DNA of 64,000 bases from Mesodorylaimus sp. YZB2_4 (Eukaryota > Nematoda > Enoplea > Dorylaimida > Dorylaimidae). How positions within the stretch are numbered: the first letter of the stretch is position 1; every line of letters begins with the position of its first letter. The stretch lies in the NCBI GenBank assembly GCA_030248295.1, contig JASANH010001695.1:67001-131000 (forward strand). Direction: 5' to 3'. The notes beneath the pieces are model-generated. The model ran no database searches. It had not been told where the DNA came from and saw only the letters and a list, made by a program, of their open reading frames with translations. Below are positions 47,405 through 58,182 of the stretch, piece by piece. Made by a program: the position numbers and the translations under genes.

Positions 47405-48803
47405 ACTTTGTACTGCGGACACACATTTCCATGCCCCCGTGTCCATTCTTGATTTATACCCGTATTTGGGCGGGCGGGGCGGGGTACTCGTATTTGGGCG
47501 GGTCATTATCGAGTGCTAAGCGATCTCTCGCATCTTTCATACAATATGTAGCACGCACCTATTCTCACATTCTTCTCTCGCTTATTCACTCTGTGCATTT
47601 GTCTTGGAACGAAAAAGAGAACTTGTGACTTTTGGCCTGTTTACAAGCGGCGGAAAGACAGGTGCCAGTTTGAGCTGATAAAGCAGCCCTGATAGAAAAC
47701 CAAAACTCGGCGCATGCGCGCATGAGTCACTTATTGACGTCTTATGATTCCGTTCTTCGCCAAAAAGTTCTTACGGCGCATCAGTCGAATCCATGGCAGT
47801 ATTCGGCAAACGCTGCCTGGTGGCCCAGATTTGAATCAGGGCACACTCAAAATGTGGCTAGCTTACATTAAGTCTATTCAAACTAAAAATAGAAAGCTTT
47901 ACTTTGATCACATCAGGCCCGTCGTAAGCCATCCGGTGTGTTTAATCTCACGCAAAAGGTTAACTACAACACAAGCTATTTCTGGTTTTATGGTGAAGGC
48001 TAATCCTTTTATTAAAATATAGGTTACGTAGATAATTTTCTAAAGCGCCTGAGAAATCAGCCATCCATTTCCTGTTGTGGTACGAAAAAACTTGTCTAGC
48101 TGGCAGCCTGATAAGACGAGCAAAAACAAGAAAATCTGCTGTATTGAATTTCTGGCGGGCATGACTGTACACTGTTTTTATGTTGGCGCATATTCTTCCA
48201 GGTGCATAGGCTTTGCAAACGACGTGTTTTTCAAAATCATCTGCGCATGCATACCTATCTGAATAGTCAGAGAGTCTGTAGAGCTGGAGGAGATAGCAGA
48301 CGAGCCAGCCATAACGGAAAAATGTGCTCCCTGAGATGCAGGTTGACCAGAGCTGCCTCCGTACTGTGGTATCTATGTAACATTCTACCGCAGGCATATT
48401 CAAGAACATTTAAATTCATCGAAAGAAAGACGCATGCGGAAAAAGCTAGAAATGGAAGCATAAAAATGATCATAGTTAGGGCATACTGTAGATGACCAAT
48501 GGATGACTAAAATGCTCACAGACACTGCTCAGCAGCGAGATCTCGATAGCAACGTTATTAATCCTGGATGATCTCTGATCGCAGCACAAATTTTTTCAGC
48601 TTGGATATTACTGTGCTGGCATTTAGCTACGAGTCCACGTTGCCTTGTCCATCATGTTCAGATTGCATTCCATCAAGCTCTTCAGTCATCTTCTGAGTAA
48701 ATTCACTTCGTATTATGCCTAACCAGCGGCATATGTAAAGCTTCTAAGCGAAACACGACCACTTATATATCTCATCTAGCCGACTCGCGGAGGCGGCACC
48801 ACA
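47405..48803. other. Intergenic, no gene seen
   Basis: 3' flank of the GPCR; GGGCGGG-type words near 47470-47505. Nothing else recognised. Confidence 0.4.
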
Positions 48804-48906
48804 ATCACGTCCGAACTTGAATGATCGAATTTATGGATACGATTTCTCCAATGACGGACTCGATGATGAGCAGAATGAAAAGAGATAAGTGGAGACGATA
48901 TGGCAT
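48804..48906 (-). CDS. Candidate signal-peptide exon (low confidence)
   Basis: From ATG at 48906 the minus strand reads MPYRLHLSLFILLIIESVIG, a good signal-peptide shape, then ends within 34 codons. A GTGATT donor-like site lies at the end. No downstream exon was found, so this may be chance. Confidence 0.25.
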
Positions 48907-49182
48907 CTGAAAAGGGATGACTGATTTCAGACACTGGTCAGCATGGAGGGCGAGGGGCTCGGGTGTCCTACATATAGCCAAGAAATTCGTCAGACAGTGT
49001 TCCACTCCCAGTCATCCACAGTATGATCAGCATAAGCCTGTTCTTGGCCATTCCAGTTCGACCTGCCTCGGTCGGGCTCGATCCACGGCGTCGTCGGAGG
49101 CGGTGTTCACGCAATGTAAGCCTAATTTTTTTAAACACCTTTTGGCTTTATCGGCCAGCAGTCAAATCTCCAAGGCCGTGTT

Positions 49183-49382
49183 GGGGGGGGGGCGTCAAAG
49201 ACTGGACATTGGCTGACAATTGCTGGCGGCCTTTGTCCGACGAAGCTGATACCTGTGTTTGACAGCCGAGACTCGCTCGACTTCCGTCTCTCCACTAAGA
49301 GGACCTCGACAGTGCCCGATGAGTCACCCACAGAACGGTAGGCCAAACCATTGCAGCGTAAAGGTGGCAGCACCTCTGTCAT
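49183..49382 (-). mobile_element. SINE-B copy (partial)
   Basis: On the minus strand: GTGGGTGACTCATCGGGCA, GTCGAGGTCCTCTTAGTG, GAGAGACGGAAG, and an end in GACGCCCCCCCCCC. It matches the 3' half of the copies at 41.2 and 2.5 kb; the tRNA-like half is missing. Confidence 0.62.
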
Positions 49383-49556
49383 GCCACGTAGCTGGCACTC
49401 AGGTCTCTCGGGTAAAACTGAAAGACGGCGGCATAACTAAATTGAAAAGATAGAGCACACTTTTGACTCGAAAGTGCTGCCCGAAACTGTTTCGCCCCAG
49501 CAGCTACCACCGACATTGAAGGAGGCACCACACGGATGAGGGAAAACACACAAAAA

Positions 49557-49559
<3 letters not shown>

Positions 49560-49590
<31 letters not shown>
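49560..49590. repeat. Poly-A tract
   Basis: About 30 A in a row, preceded by ACACACAAAAAC. It sits 70 bp before the copied GPCR fragment and may mark a retro-insertion. Confidence 0.75.
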
Positions 49591-49591
<1 letters not shown>

Positions 49592-49658
49592 GCAAATCCT
49601 CACAAATGAGGGTAGCAGTGACACAATTTTTTATAGACCTCTCCGCTTTGCGTCTTTT

Positions 49659-49760
49659 AGGCTGACGAGACAGTGGATGGCACTCGTGCAAAATAGAACG
49701 TCAATCGAGTGAAGGCTACCTGATACAGCGACAGGGAGAAAAAGTTCAAAGACTTTTTCA
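49659..49760 (+). pseudogene. Copied 3' end of the neuromedin-U-like receptor
   Basis: From TAGGCTGACGAGACAGTGGA to GAGAAAAAGTTCA this aligns with 47303-47395 in the last exon of the receptor, with roughly three quarters of bases identical by eye. It has a stop (AAATAG at ~49695) and cannot encode the tail. Only about 100 bp are copied. Confidence 0.65.
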
Positions 49761-49849
49761 AACACTTTTTCACGTTTAGCTCAACTTCGGACTTGTCTCA
49801 CACCTCAGGAAGCAATTGAGGCCTAAAAAAGACACGACTTATCCTGTAC

Positions 49850-49949
49850 CTGCAGATATTCCATCCATTTCGAATCCAACTGGTAAAGCACCCGTATCCT
49901 TCGCCAAAGCCACCAGGGCTATCACAAAAATGAATTTGTACGGTTCCAT
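49850..49949 (-). CDS. Candidate secreted-peptide first exon
   Basis: ATG at 49949 on the minus strand gives MEPYKFIFVIALVALAKDTG, a textbook signal peptide, then ALPVGFEMDGIS, and stops at a CAG/GTACAG donor at 49850. A TTTTTTAG site 27 nt on could add GLNCFLRCETS, but a 27-nt intron is shorter than any other here (49 or more). The rest of the gene, if real, is not placed. No family recognised. Confidence 0.4.
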
Positions 49950-50611
49950 TATTTTGTGTAAAAAGGATCTTGTCACGAACAATCAATGTTACAGTAACCT
50001 TCTTCCTTCCGTTTCGCACCAAGCATGTCGAGTATGGAATTTCATGTCGTCAGCGCAGTCAATGTTCCCTTTTATACAAGGTACAGCCAGTGAAACGATA
50101 AGGATTTAAAAAATTTAGTGGCGCACCTCGGCCTATCACTGTCGACACCACCTACTCACAACAACGCCACCACCACCCCACCTTGCGAAGATCACATGCA
50201 GAGCACGGAAGAATTATTCGAATTATTTTATCATAAACTAACTGCGCACATACAAGTTGCACGTAGTGTGCATAGAACGACACTAAATTGGTCTCAGCCA
50301 TCAGTGAATGATTGCCCCGTCATCAAACATACGACGAAGAGTCTGGTGTGTTTAGAGCAAAGCATCCTGTTCACATCCTATACAGGTGCGCATACCACGT
50401 CACACCAATAGGACACCTTGAAAAAGTTGATCATTCATTACAATTTTTCAAATGCCATTAGATAGGAATCATAATCGTATGTCTATTCGGGTGTAAGTCG
50501 GGCAAGACTGGACTAGATGCACTTTTTTTTCGTCGTACTAGAATTAGACCTATTTTACTGCACCCTTATTCGTCAAGACGATTGAGCAGTGAGTGCACAA
50601 AATAAGTGAGC

Positions 50612-51010
50612 CTACTCGTTCGATGTTGAGTGAAATTGCTTCTTTTCGTAATAATTTAATTCGAGTAGCACCCTTTGGATATCACTAGTATTGGACGAGT
50701 CGGTGCTTACTGATTGATCATCTTCTTTCTCACTTATTTCTGCTTTAATCCCAATCTTTGATTTTGATCTTTCCATAAAAACTTCATCTCTTAGCTTCCC
50801 AAATGTATCAGCACCACTGTTAGAATGACTGACGCGATTTCGTTTTTGATTAACGATCACGCGATCATCGTCGTCGTCGAGTAACCCCTCGCCACATTCA
50901 GGACTCATACAACAAATCTGCCGATCAGACATCAATGAAAAACAAAATATGCAAACGACGAATGCAAAAAATACGAGGGTCAGGAAGAAGATCAAAAGTT
51001 CTGCAAACAT
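50612..51010 (-). CDS. Small single-pass membrane protein, acidic tail (hypothetical)
   Basis: ATG at 51010 begins a 132-residue frame. MFAELLIFFLTLVFFAFVVC (with the following IFCFSL) is one hydrophobic segment at the very N-terminus, followed by a Cys pair, DDDDDR, and a Ser/Asp/Lys-rich tail typical of a disordered cytosolic region. No domain is recognised. It is a single exon on the minus strand with no neighbour in the same direction. Composition favours a real protein, but there is no homology support from reading alone. Confidence 0.42.
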   Translation of the reverse strand: MFAELLIFFLTLVFFAFVVCIFCFSLMSDRQICCMSPECGEGLLDDDDDRVIVNQKRNRVSHSNSGADTFGKLRDEVFMERSKSKIGIKAEISEKEDDQSVSTDSSNTSDIQRVLLELNYYEKKQFHSTSNE

Positions 51011-52865
51011 TGCACACTTGAAAGACGTCTGTACAGCCAAGGCAAGGCCGAAGAAACTATGACTTCTTCTTTCGGGCGTGCTTTCTGAAGCGAATAAGAT
51101 TTTGTTACATCGCTTCGATTACGCTCAAGATAATTGCCCGAGGGAAGCAAGTCCAATCAAGCCTAATGTGGCCCTCAATAAAACAGCGGCTCGATCAAGT
51201 GTGCAGTGATTAGAGGGATAAGAAGAAATTAGTGGAAAGGGAAATTTAGAACGCCATGGAAATTTGGAAAGCCAGCAAAGTACTTTTTTCTTCACCTTGA
51301 TGAAATAATGAATGCAACTGAACTTTGCCCGTCACTAAATTCATTCAGGCGAAGTCCATCTGTGTCTATTCTAATCGTACGTCCAGCCTGACCAGGGTCG
51401 GTGCTCAAGCCCTCTCGAGTGCTCGAGTCGAGGTTTTCGAAAAATGACTCCAAGCGGAGGGCAGATGCGGGCAAGGTTATTTTATGGGACTTTTATTGTC
51501 CCAGATGGCTTATTAATCTGGTTCAAAGCATCAATATCTTAACCTCCCAAGATAATTTGCCTAGCGAGCATGGGTGGCAGGGATCTACTTTTTAGCCATT
51601 TTGCTGGTCGTGTTGGTCTCGTACAGGCGACAGACGACTCCTCGAAGGTTTCGCTTTCAGCAAACCCCAGTGTTCAGTAATTTGGTGGCCACAGCCAAGA
51701 CGGGTAATGCAAGACTCATTTCAGCAATGGTGTCGACGCATGTTCAGATCCCTCGAGTAGAATCTCTTCCTTCTGAGTGTCAGTGGGTGACTCACCCTCT
51801 GTTAGTCTGAGGTTGATAAATTGACTATAGTGAGAGCAGAATGCTATCCTGAGGAGGCAGCACCATGGTACCCACCTACCTGATGGAAATTACGGGGCAC
51901 AAAATTACATACCCGTCAGTTACATCATCATTCTTTTGAAGCCTTTACAAGGACAAGCAGCCGTGTACGTGCTCTTGCACACGTGAAGACTTCCGCACCG
52001 CTGGGGTCTCTCTTGAAATGGAGCGAGCCTGGATCTTATCCTGACCGGCTCTAGGTATTCGCCCCTCTTGGTCCTCTTGGGAAAAAACAGATTGCTCTTC
52101 AGCGTTGGGTTTTTTCTAGCTGCCCTCCCGCTATTCAGTGCTCCTCACTTGGCTCGGTTCTGTGGTGTCCTCCAGTCGGTCTAATAAAGGGTTACAGTAT
52201 ATTAGTGTCCATTTCGGTAAGCCTCGCAGCGGTGATTCGAACCTAGAAGGCGTGTACGTGTTTTCCCATAACTGGGAGTGGTGCCACATATGAAACACAG
52301 TCATAAATCCATATTTGACAGTGTGAGATAGGAGTGTGAATGTTTCCAATCCTATGGCATAAATTGACATCGCGGCGCTGACAAGGAGATATAGGACAAT
52401 CTGACAATCTGACAATCTATCTGCTTACAGTACTTACTGAACTCCTTCATATGCTCAATAAGGTTTGGCCAAATTCATTCTTGCCAGATCTGGAACGCGT
52501 GTTCATTCGAGGGTCATGGCTTCTTAATGTAGTTGCCGATCTGACCGACCCACAAATTGGGTCGGTTCCAGCCGATTCGATGCGAATGCGTGCACATGCC
52601 TGGTGAAGACAAAGAAATGAAGTTCCCTCGAACGAATCTTGCGAAAAGGTTTTACAGACCGCGAGTCGGCTCATGAAAGATGCAACAGTTACATGAGCAG
52701 GTTCCACTGGGGAAGCAAACACGCTTCCGCCTCTTGGACGGACTGCGCGGCCTCTCTAGCACAGATAACGAGAAAGGCAAGGCCACACTTGAGCACAGTT
52801 GCATCACTCGCGATCTCGAAGACAGCATCACGATCGCAGTCATCACACACGAGCCCACTTCCTAA
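51011..52865. other. Intergenic, no gene seen
   Basis: Several overlapping two-strand frames, none with a motif. A TCTGACAA tandem occurs near 52400-52415. Confidence 0.42.
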
Positions 52866-54053
52866 TCACTCATCATTCATCATCAACGGGCGCAGATCGT
52901 CGTAGAATTGCCCGCCGGGTTCCCAGTCCAACTTCGGGTTCCCCATTTCCTTCATTACTCGACTCTTGACCTGCCTGATCAGTCGCACCAACCCATCGTA
53001 GTCTGGTTTCTCATTGGTTCGCCCTGAGGTATTTCAGGATTTGGAAGTACTCACCTGGAGCCGAGGCCAGCCAATCGGACGGGTCCATATTCCAGCTTTC
53101 CCTGATGGTGGCGCAGGCAGAAAGCATCGCATGAGTTTCTCCCTAGTTATTTTCGAGGCTGCATTTGTCCCATGACTCTACACCCATTCTATGTAGACTA
53201 AGACTTACTGGAATGGGCGGCCATTGGTCGGTGCAAGTGATATCGGCCAACATGTAGAACCAAGACCACAAGTCGTCGAGCCGAGTGTGATCGTTCCTGC
53301 GAAGTACCCTGACGGACGAATACCTCAGAGTTCCTCGATATGCTACAAGAGGTCGAGGCCGAAAGGCGGTACCACTGCCGTCGAACTGGCGAAACCGACG
53401 AGCGAACGCAACGAACATACCAGGGTCGAGATAGAGGCTGCTAGGCATCGAGGCTCCACCGATCGGAAGCGCGAAACAGTGCAGATTGGTCGCCCGCAGG
53501 AGATAGCTGCAAAACAAAATTGCGAGGTGAATCTGTGCAAATCTACGTAGATGCAGGCACCAGTCACGCATACCCAGCCTCGTGCAAATCGTGCAAAATG
53601 CTCAGCGTGTCCAGCGCGATGTGCAGGCAGGTGTACAGCGAGAATCGATTCTGCGCTACGGCTGACAAACCTGCTCGAAGGTGTTGCAAATTTGGACCCA
53701 AGCGAGGCGTCGTGCACATGTAGCGGTATTCACCTCCGGACTCGTCGGCACCGTGATCAGCCAATCGTGGCACAAACGACACACCGAGATTGTTCATCTC
53801 TTTGATGAGGCACGCTTGAATTCTCACTGCGACCAGCCAAGGACTGTTGTTTTCAGGAATCGGCTCCACCTGCAAGTCCTATAAGACTGCATGAACCAAA
53901 AAAGTGATCAAATCTTACCAGGCAGTAGCCGAGTTGACCAGAGTCGCGATTTCGAACATTGTACGATGCCAAGAATCGAGAAAGATTGCTGTGATGTCGA
54001 ATCACTTCCCACCGACTGGTGACCACTTGGCCTGGCTGTAGCAACGAGCCCAT
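52866..54053 (-). pseudogene. CK1-like pseudokinase, copy C (complete exons, frameshifted)
   Basis: Four exons on the minus strand: 54053-53919, 53869-53574, 53506-53209 and 53142-52866, with introns of 49, 67 and 66 nt. The order is that of CK1/TTBK kinases: MGSLLQPGQVVTSRWEVIRH at the start; CLVEP where active kinases have ALKVE, so the VAIK Lys is absent; GEYRYMC at the hinge; YLLRATNLHCFAL for HRDIKPSN; LDPGMFVAFARRF for LDFGLAR; then YRGTLRYSSV and DDLWSWFYMLADI. The last intron ends AACTAG, so the in-frame TAG is spliced out. Compared with copy B, exon 4 lacks 14 nt, which shifts the frame and gives TGA at 53013-53011, losing about 50 C-terminal residues. A shortened protein could still be made. 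A substrate-binding or regulatory role is inferred. Confidence 0.72.
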
Positions 54054-55979
54054 TCGAAATCACTCAGGTCTGACGCAGAAGCACTCGCAACGAAAGACCA
54101 GCCGCTCACCCACTGACCCCCTTTGCAGAACAGGTATGGGTATCTATATAAAATGTTGATGTGTAATGCACTGTACAGTATCAGTCAGTCAGCCACCCAG
54201 AGGTCACAGTTGCGCTGGTAATGTGATACTCCTCCCAGCTACGAGTGGATATACCTATACGCGTGAGTGGTTCGAATCACCCCTGCGCGGTCTCTACCAA
54301 AACGGACACCCATAACGAGAGCTCTTTATTGGGCCGACAGGCAGACACCTCCACAAGTATAAGACAAGCCAAGTGACGAGCACGGAATAGGGGAGAGGCG
54401 GTCAGGAGATACCCAACCGCTCGTGACGAGATACGTAGACGGACTAAAGCAGTCTAAGCGGCCAGGGCGGCCAGAAGGGCACCTAAGCGACCAGTCCTAG
54501 AACTAGTGTAACCCACACCTCTCTGTGCAAGAGGTGCCTCCACCCTCATCCGCATGGCACGTTTGTTTCCAGCACGTGTTAGTACTTCCTCGTGTTCAGC
54601 CCTCCCGGCACAGGGTCAGATCTAGCCAGATCAAACCGGTATCTCCCCGTACTGGTTTTAGGCCATCGGCCCACCTGACACGGTGTGGCCTCGAAGTCCT
54701 CAGTTCACGTTAGTGATTCCGTCTAGTACGGCCGCTTTAGGCTTCATACTAGGTCCGGCTTCCTCTCCTACGTATATTATACCCGCTCGGGTATTTGTGT
54801 TCGACCGATCTGTCGTGGAGGTGTCCGCTACCTGGCGTAGTAAACTGTGTACGTTGCTATCGACTGGGTATTGGGACCGCGCAGTGAGTGATTCGTACCT
54901 GCAGAGACCCGTGTAGGCTCCCCCACCCGTGCACAGGGTGGAAGTCACACTAGTCTAGATTAGATCGAGGCTCGCTCTCCTTGCTCCATGACAAGAGAGG
55001 ACGAGCGTAGGAAGTGTTCACGAATCGCAGGCGACTCGTGCCGGGCGGTTCAAACCGGTAGAGACGAACCCTTATCATTAGATGCGGGTTACATTTCTCC
55101 CATCGCCAATTGAGCGTCTTCTAGACCAGCTTCTCGGAGCCAGAGTGGAGGAAAATGGGAGCCTCAATTGAGATCAGGGAAGAATTCAGAAACCCGATCA
55201 CTGGACTTGCGAACAAGGTCAAAAAGGATCTGGATCTAATAGGCTTGCAAGAAGACTGCAGCCGTGCTTGGACTTGCAGAGAAACCTGTAGCCAATGTGC
55301 CCTTGAGACGGGATCGACGAGACGAGAGCAGTGTGGGAACCCTAATCCGAAAAAGATGGGCACAGCGAATGGACGCACACTCAAACCTGGGGTGATGGAC
55401 TCAAGTTATGCCCTAAACAACACAGGACACACAACACAAACCAAGGAAAAGCACCCCCCCCCCAAAAAAAAAATAAATAAAAAAAAAAAAACACCCAAAA
55501 AAAAACGCAGAACAGGACAGCTCCAGAATGTCATCATAGAGAATAATCTCAGAGATGACAAATCAGAGTCAGAAGCCAACCCGGTTGAGACGAGCCCTCA
55601 TCATTAACGCGGGTAAGTGCATGGATACCTTGGCAATGTAATGCATGGACTAGTTTCTCCCCCTTTCTCCTAATCGTAACTCAGGGCCCGCACTGGCCCG
55701 AGTGACTGGTTTGGCTTGCAGGCACGAGACTGAGGTGAGGGTCTTGATTGCCTGGTCTGAACTGCTTTGTGAGCATTTAGCCCGAGGTCCGTCAGAACCC
55801 GTTTACGGCCAAAATGTGCGGTCGCTTCCTGAATTTAGAGCTTATATGGCTCATTGTCAATCAGGAGCAACAACTGCTTTTTCATCATCACCCACCGTTT
55901 CGATGTAATCGCTCCACGCAATCGGGGGACAAGATCAGCAAAATATTGCCCAGTGATTAAGGTCTTGGATGGCATTTAA
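54054..55979. other. GC-richer repeat block, no gene identified
   Basis: Composition differs from the flanks. A tRNA-T-arm-like GGTTCGAATCACCCC occurs at ~54270. A 150-codon plus frame (55155-55607) ends in a Lys/Pro low-complexity stretch read from an A/C tract at 55450-55505, and I do not call it. Similar 35-nt words occur at 55055-55089 and 55581-55614, suggesting a local tandem duplication. Confidence 0.5.
55055..55614 (+). repeat. Direct repeat pair about 525 bp apart
   Basis: CCGGTAGAGACGAACCC TTATCATTA..GCGGGT at 55055 recurs as CCGGTTGAGACGAGCCC TCATCATTA..GCGGGT at 55581, and TTTCTCCC follows each. It may be a degenerate tandem duplication or element ends. Confidence 0.5.
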
Positions 55980-56200
55980 TCAATCACTAACATTCCATTG
56001 CAGTCCCAAAAAAGTTGCTGCCATGACTGCCCGATGACTGCTGAACGCGAAATTTTTTGACGGCTGTGCATCGATTCGTGTTTTGACTCTGATCGAAATG
56101 ATCAATCCAGGCTTCATCGCCCGTAACCGTTTCATAGAAATCATCTGGGTCAGTCGCGATCCTTGCCAAAAGCTCCTTTGACGTGTTGCGAATGTGCCAT
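55980..56200 (-). pseudogene. mariner-like transposase fragment
   Basis: The minus strand reads SKELLARIATDPDDF then YETVTGDEAWIDHFDQS, the mariner VTGDESWIYHYDPE box with the first catalytic Asp, then SHGSNFFGTAMEC (cf. VMATVFWD). Only this middle part survives, with further frame shifts, so it is inactive. Confidence 0.75.
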
Positions 56201-56439
56201 TTTGGTACAGTAAGCTCATCTTCCCGCCCATGGACGATTCGAATTTTGGTGAAAACAAACGGATTAGGCGACGGATTAGTGGCGGCCCGGACGATCAAAA
56301 CAAGGTCGGAAATTTGGAAGGTGGACAATGGTCGTGGTCGGACCAGGTGGACGGCAGCACCGTCGAGCGGCGATCGCGAGGTCGAGACCAGCGTGAACGG
56401 CACGAGCGGAGCCTATGCCGAGTGTGGTGAGCCTGGACG

Positions 56440-58182
56440 GGGCACGTGCTGCCGTCGGGACATACTCACCGCCTCAGCATTGGGCCAGTGACTGATCATG
56501 ACGGTGTGGAGCATTTTTCCTCGTGGCGTAAAGCTGATGCGCTGCAGGAAGCGTTTGTCAAGAATTTTAATAACTTTGATCATCGCGGCTTTAGGCCACC
56601 GGCTCCAGACGTCGACGACGATGCTGATTATCATATCTCAGAAGGTTTCGTTCGAAATGCACTAAAATCACTTCGCTTACGATCAGCTCCAGGAATCGAT
56701 GGTTTCATGCCATGCATTTTACGTGATGTCGCCTCAGCGCTGACGCCAGCACTAACAGCTCTATGCAATCGATCTATCGACGAAGATTGTTTCCCAAGAC
56801 GATGGAAAACTGCGGTAGTCATTCCAATCCCAAAAGCTGGAGACTCCTCGCTGGTTAGCAACTACCGCCCAATTTCACTACTGCCAATATTGTCAAAAAT
56901 TCTTGAGAAACATGTTCAACTCCTATTGTTTCCTCGGCTAAAATTATCCTGTCACCAGCATGAATTCCGACCTAGATATTCGTCCGCCACGGCTTTAATC
57001 AGAATTACTCAAACTACTCACAACTGGCTTAATGGTCCCAATTTCCGACTGGTTGGTGGAGTGTTTTTCGATATTCGGAAAGCGTTCGATCAAGTATCGC
57101 ATGCTAAATTGCTTTCTACGCTAGAAAACTATCACAACCTGCCTACAAAATTTCTACGCTGGCTTCACTCTTACTTATCGCATCGATCACAAATCACGAA
57201 GGTAGATAGCGCCACATCGATTGAAATGCCAGTCACGTCAGGCGTTCCTCAAGGTTCGGTTTTAGCACCGACCTTGTTTATCGCGTTTATTGATCCACTA
57301 CTAAATAACTTTGCGGCGAAGTTTCCTGGCCTATTAGTTCAGGCTTATGCAGATGATATTGCTATACTTGCGCCAGGAAAATCGGTGGAGATGTTGCAGG
57401 CTGTGCTACAACCTGCCGTCGACTACATTGACAGTTCCATCTTATCAATGGGATTATCACTTGACCTGGATAAAACTTGCGCTTGCGTATTTCGCTACTC
57501 ACGGCAAGCTATGGTCCCGCCAACCATACTTTTACAAGGTCAACAGCTCCGTTTTGAGAATGTTGTAAAATATATTTGGATACTACTGCCATCGAACATA
57601 CAATTCTCTGAGCACTGCAGAACTGTATTAAAAAAGGCGAGATCAATGATGGGCAGTGCTAGGCGTCGTTTTGGGAAACTGTCATCACGCATCCTCCAAA
57701 TTATCTACTTGCAATGTGTTCTACCATGCCTGGACTATGGATGTACTGCTTGGTCGCCAATCCAAAAGTCTCTAATCGAAGATATTGAGCGCTCACAGAA
57801 ATTCGCCGTCCGGTCCATACTCAACGACTGGACCATTTCGTATGAAGACGCATTACTCAAACTGCGTCTGCCAACTTTACAAAAGCGTCGCAATTACTTC
57901 GAGGGTCTTTTATTCTACAAAATCTACAATGGTTATACGGCCTATCCAAATCGTCATCTTCAGCATCAATCTGATACTGGTCAGCGCAGAAGTGCGAGAA
58001 CCGTTACTGAGCCGCATTTCTTAGTGGTTCCAAACCACCGGACGGACTGTTTTAAACAATCATTTGAATATAGCGCTCTGCATTTATGGAATTCTTTACC
58101 AATTGACACTGTGATAAAGGGACTATGCGCTTTTAAGAAATCCTTGCACGCGATTTTTTTTATCTTAGCTGACTGCCTTTGA
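56440..58182 (+). CDS. LINE reverse transcriptase ORF (CR1/Jockey-like), 5'-truncated
   Basis: An open frame of about 578 codons with the non-LTR reverse transcriptase core in order: LRLRSAPGIDGFMP, WKTAVVIPIPK, NYRPISLLPILSKILEK, GVFFDIRKAFDQV, TSGVPQGSVLAPTLF, and the catalytic AYADDIAIL. After the RT come the usual C-terminal parts, CVLPCLDYGCTAW and FKQSFEYSALHLWNSLP, ending at 58182. No endonuclease or gag-like ORF precedes it and the frame opens without an ATG, so it is 5'-truncated, although the RT itself has no stop or shift. It copies element RNA by target-primed reverse transcription. The 3' UTR ends in (ATGAC)n. Confidence 0.88.
   Translation, partial: GHVLPSGHTHRLSIGPVTDHDGVEHFSSWRKADALQEAFVKNFNNFDHRGFRPPAPDVDDDADYHISEGFVRNALKSLRLRSAPGIDGFMPCILRDVASALTPALTALCNRSIDEDCFPRRWKTAVVIPIPKAGDSSLVSNYRPISLLPILSKILEKHVQLLLFPRLKLSCHQHEFRPRYSSATALIRITQTTHNWLNGPNFRLVGGVFFDIRKAFDQVSHAKLLSTLENYHNLPTKFLRWLHSYLSHRSQITKVDSATSIEMPVTSGVPQGSVLAPTLFIAFIDPLLNNFAAKFPGLLVQAYADDIAILAPGKSVEMLQAVLQPAVDYIDSSILSMGLSLDLDKTCACVFRYSRQAMVPPTILLQGQQLRFENVVKYIWILLPSNIQFSEHCRTVLKKARSMMGSARRRFGKLSSRILQIIYLQCVLPCLDYGCTAWSPIQKSLIEDIERSQKFAVRSILNDWTISYEDALLKLRLPTLQKRRNYFEGLLFYKIYNGYTAYPNRHLQHQSDTGQRRSARTVTEPHFLVVPNHRTDCFKQSFEYSALHLWNSLPIDTVIKGLCAFKKSLHAIFFILADCL

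Noticed and set aside
50118..50411. Plus-strand frame bounded by TTTTAG-like and GTGCGC sites
   Set aside because: It could be an exon, but it starts without ATG, has no neighbour exon that joins in frame and no recognisable family.
53143..53571. Separate 142-aa gene starting inside copy C
   Set aside because: It is exon 3 of the CK1-like copy C read through both neighbouring introns, not an independent gene.
55155..55607. 150-codon plus frame with Lys/Pro tail
   Set aside because: Half of it is translated A/C low complexity. The first half has no recognised domain and lies in a repeat block.
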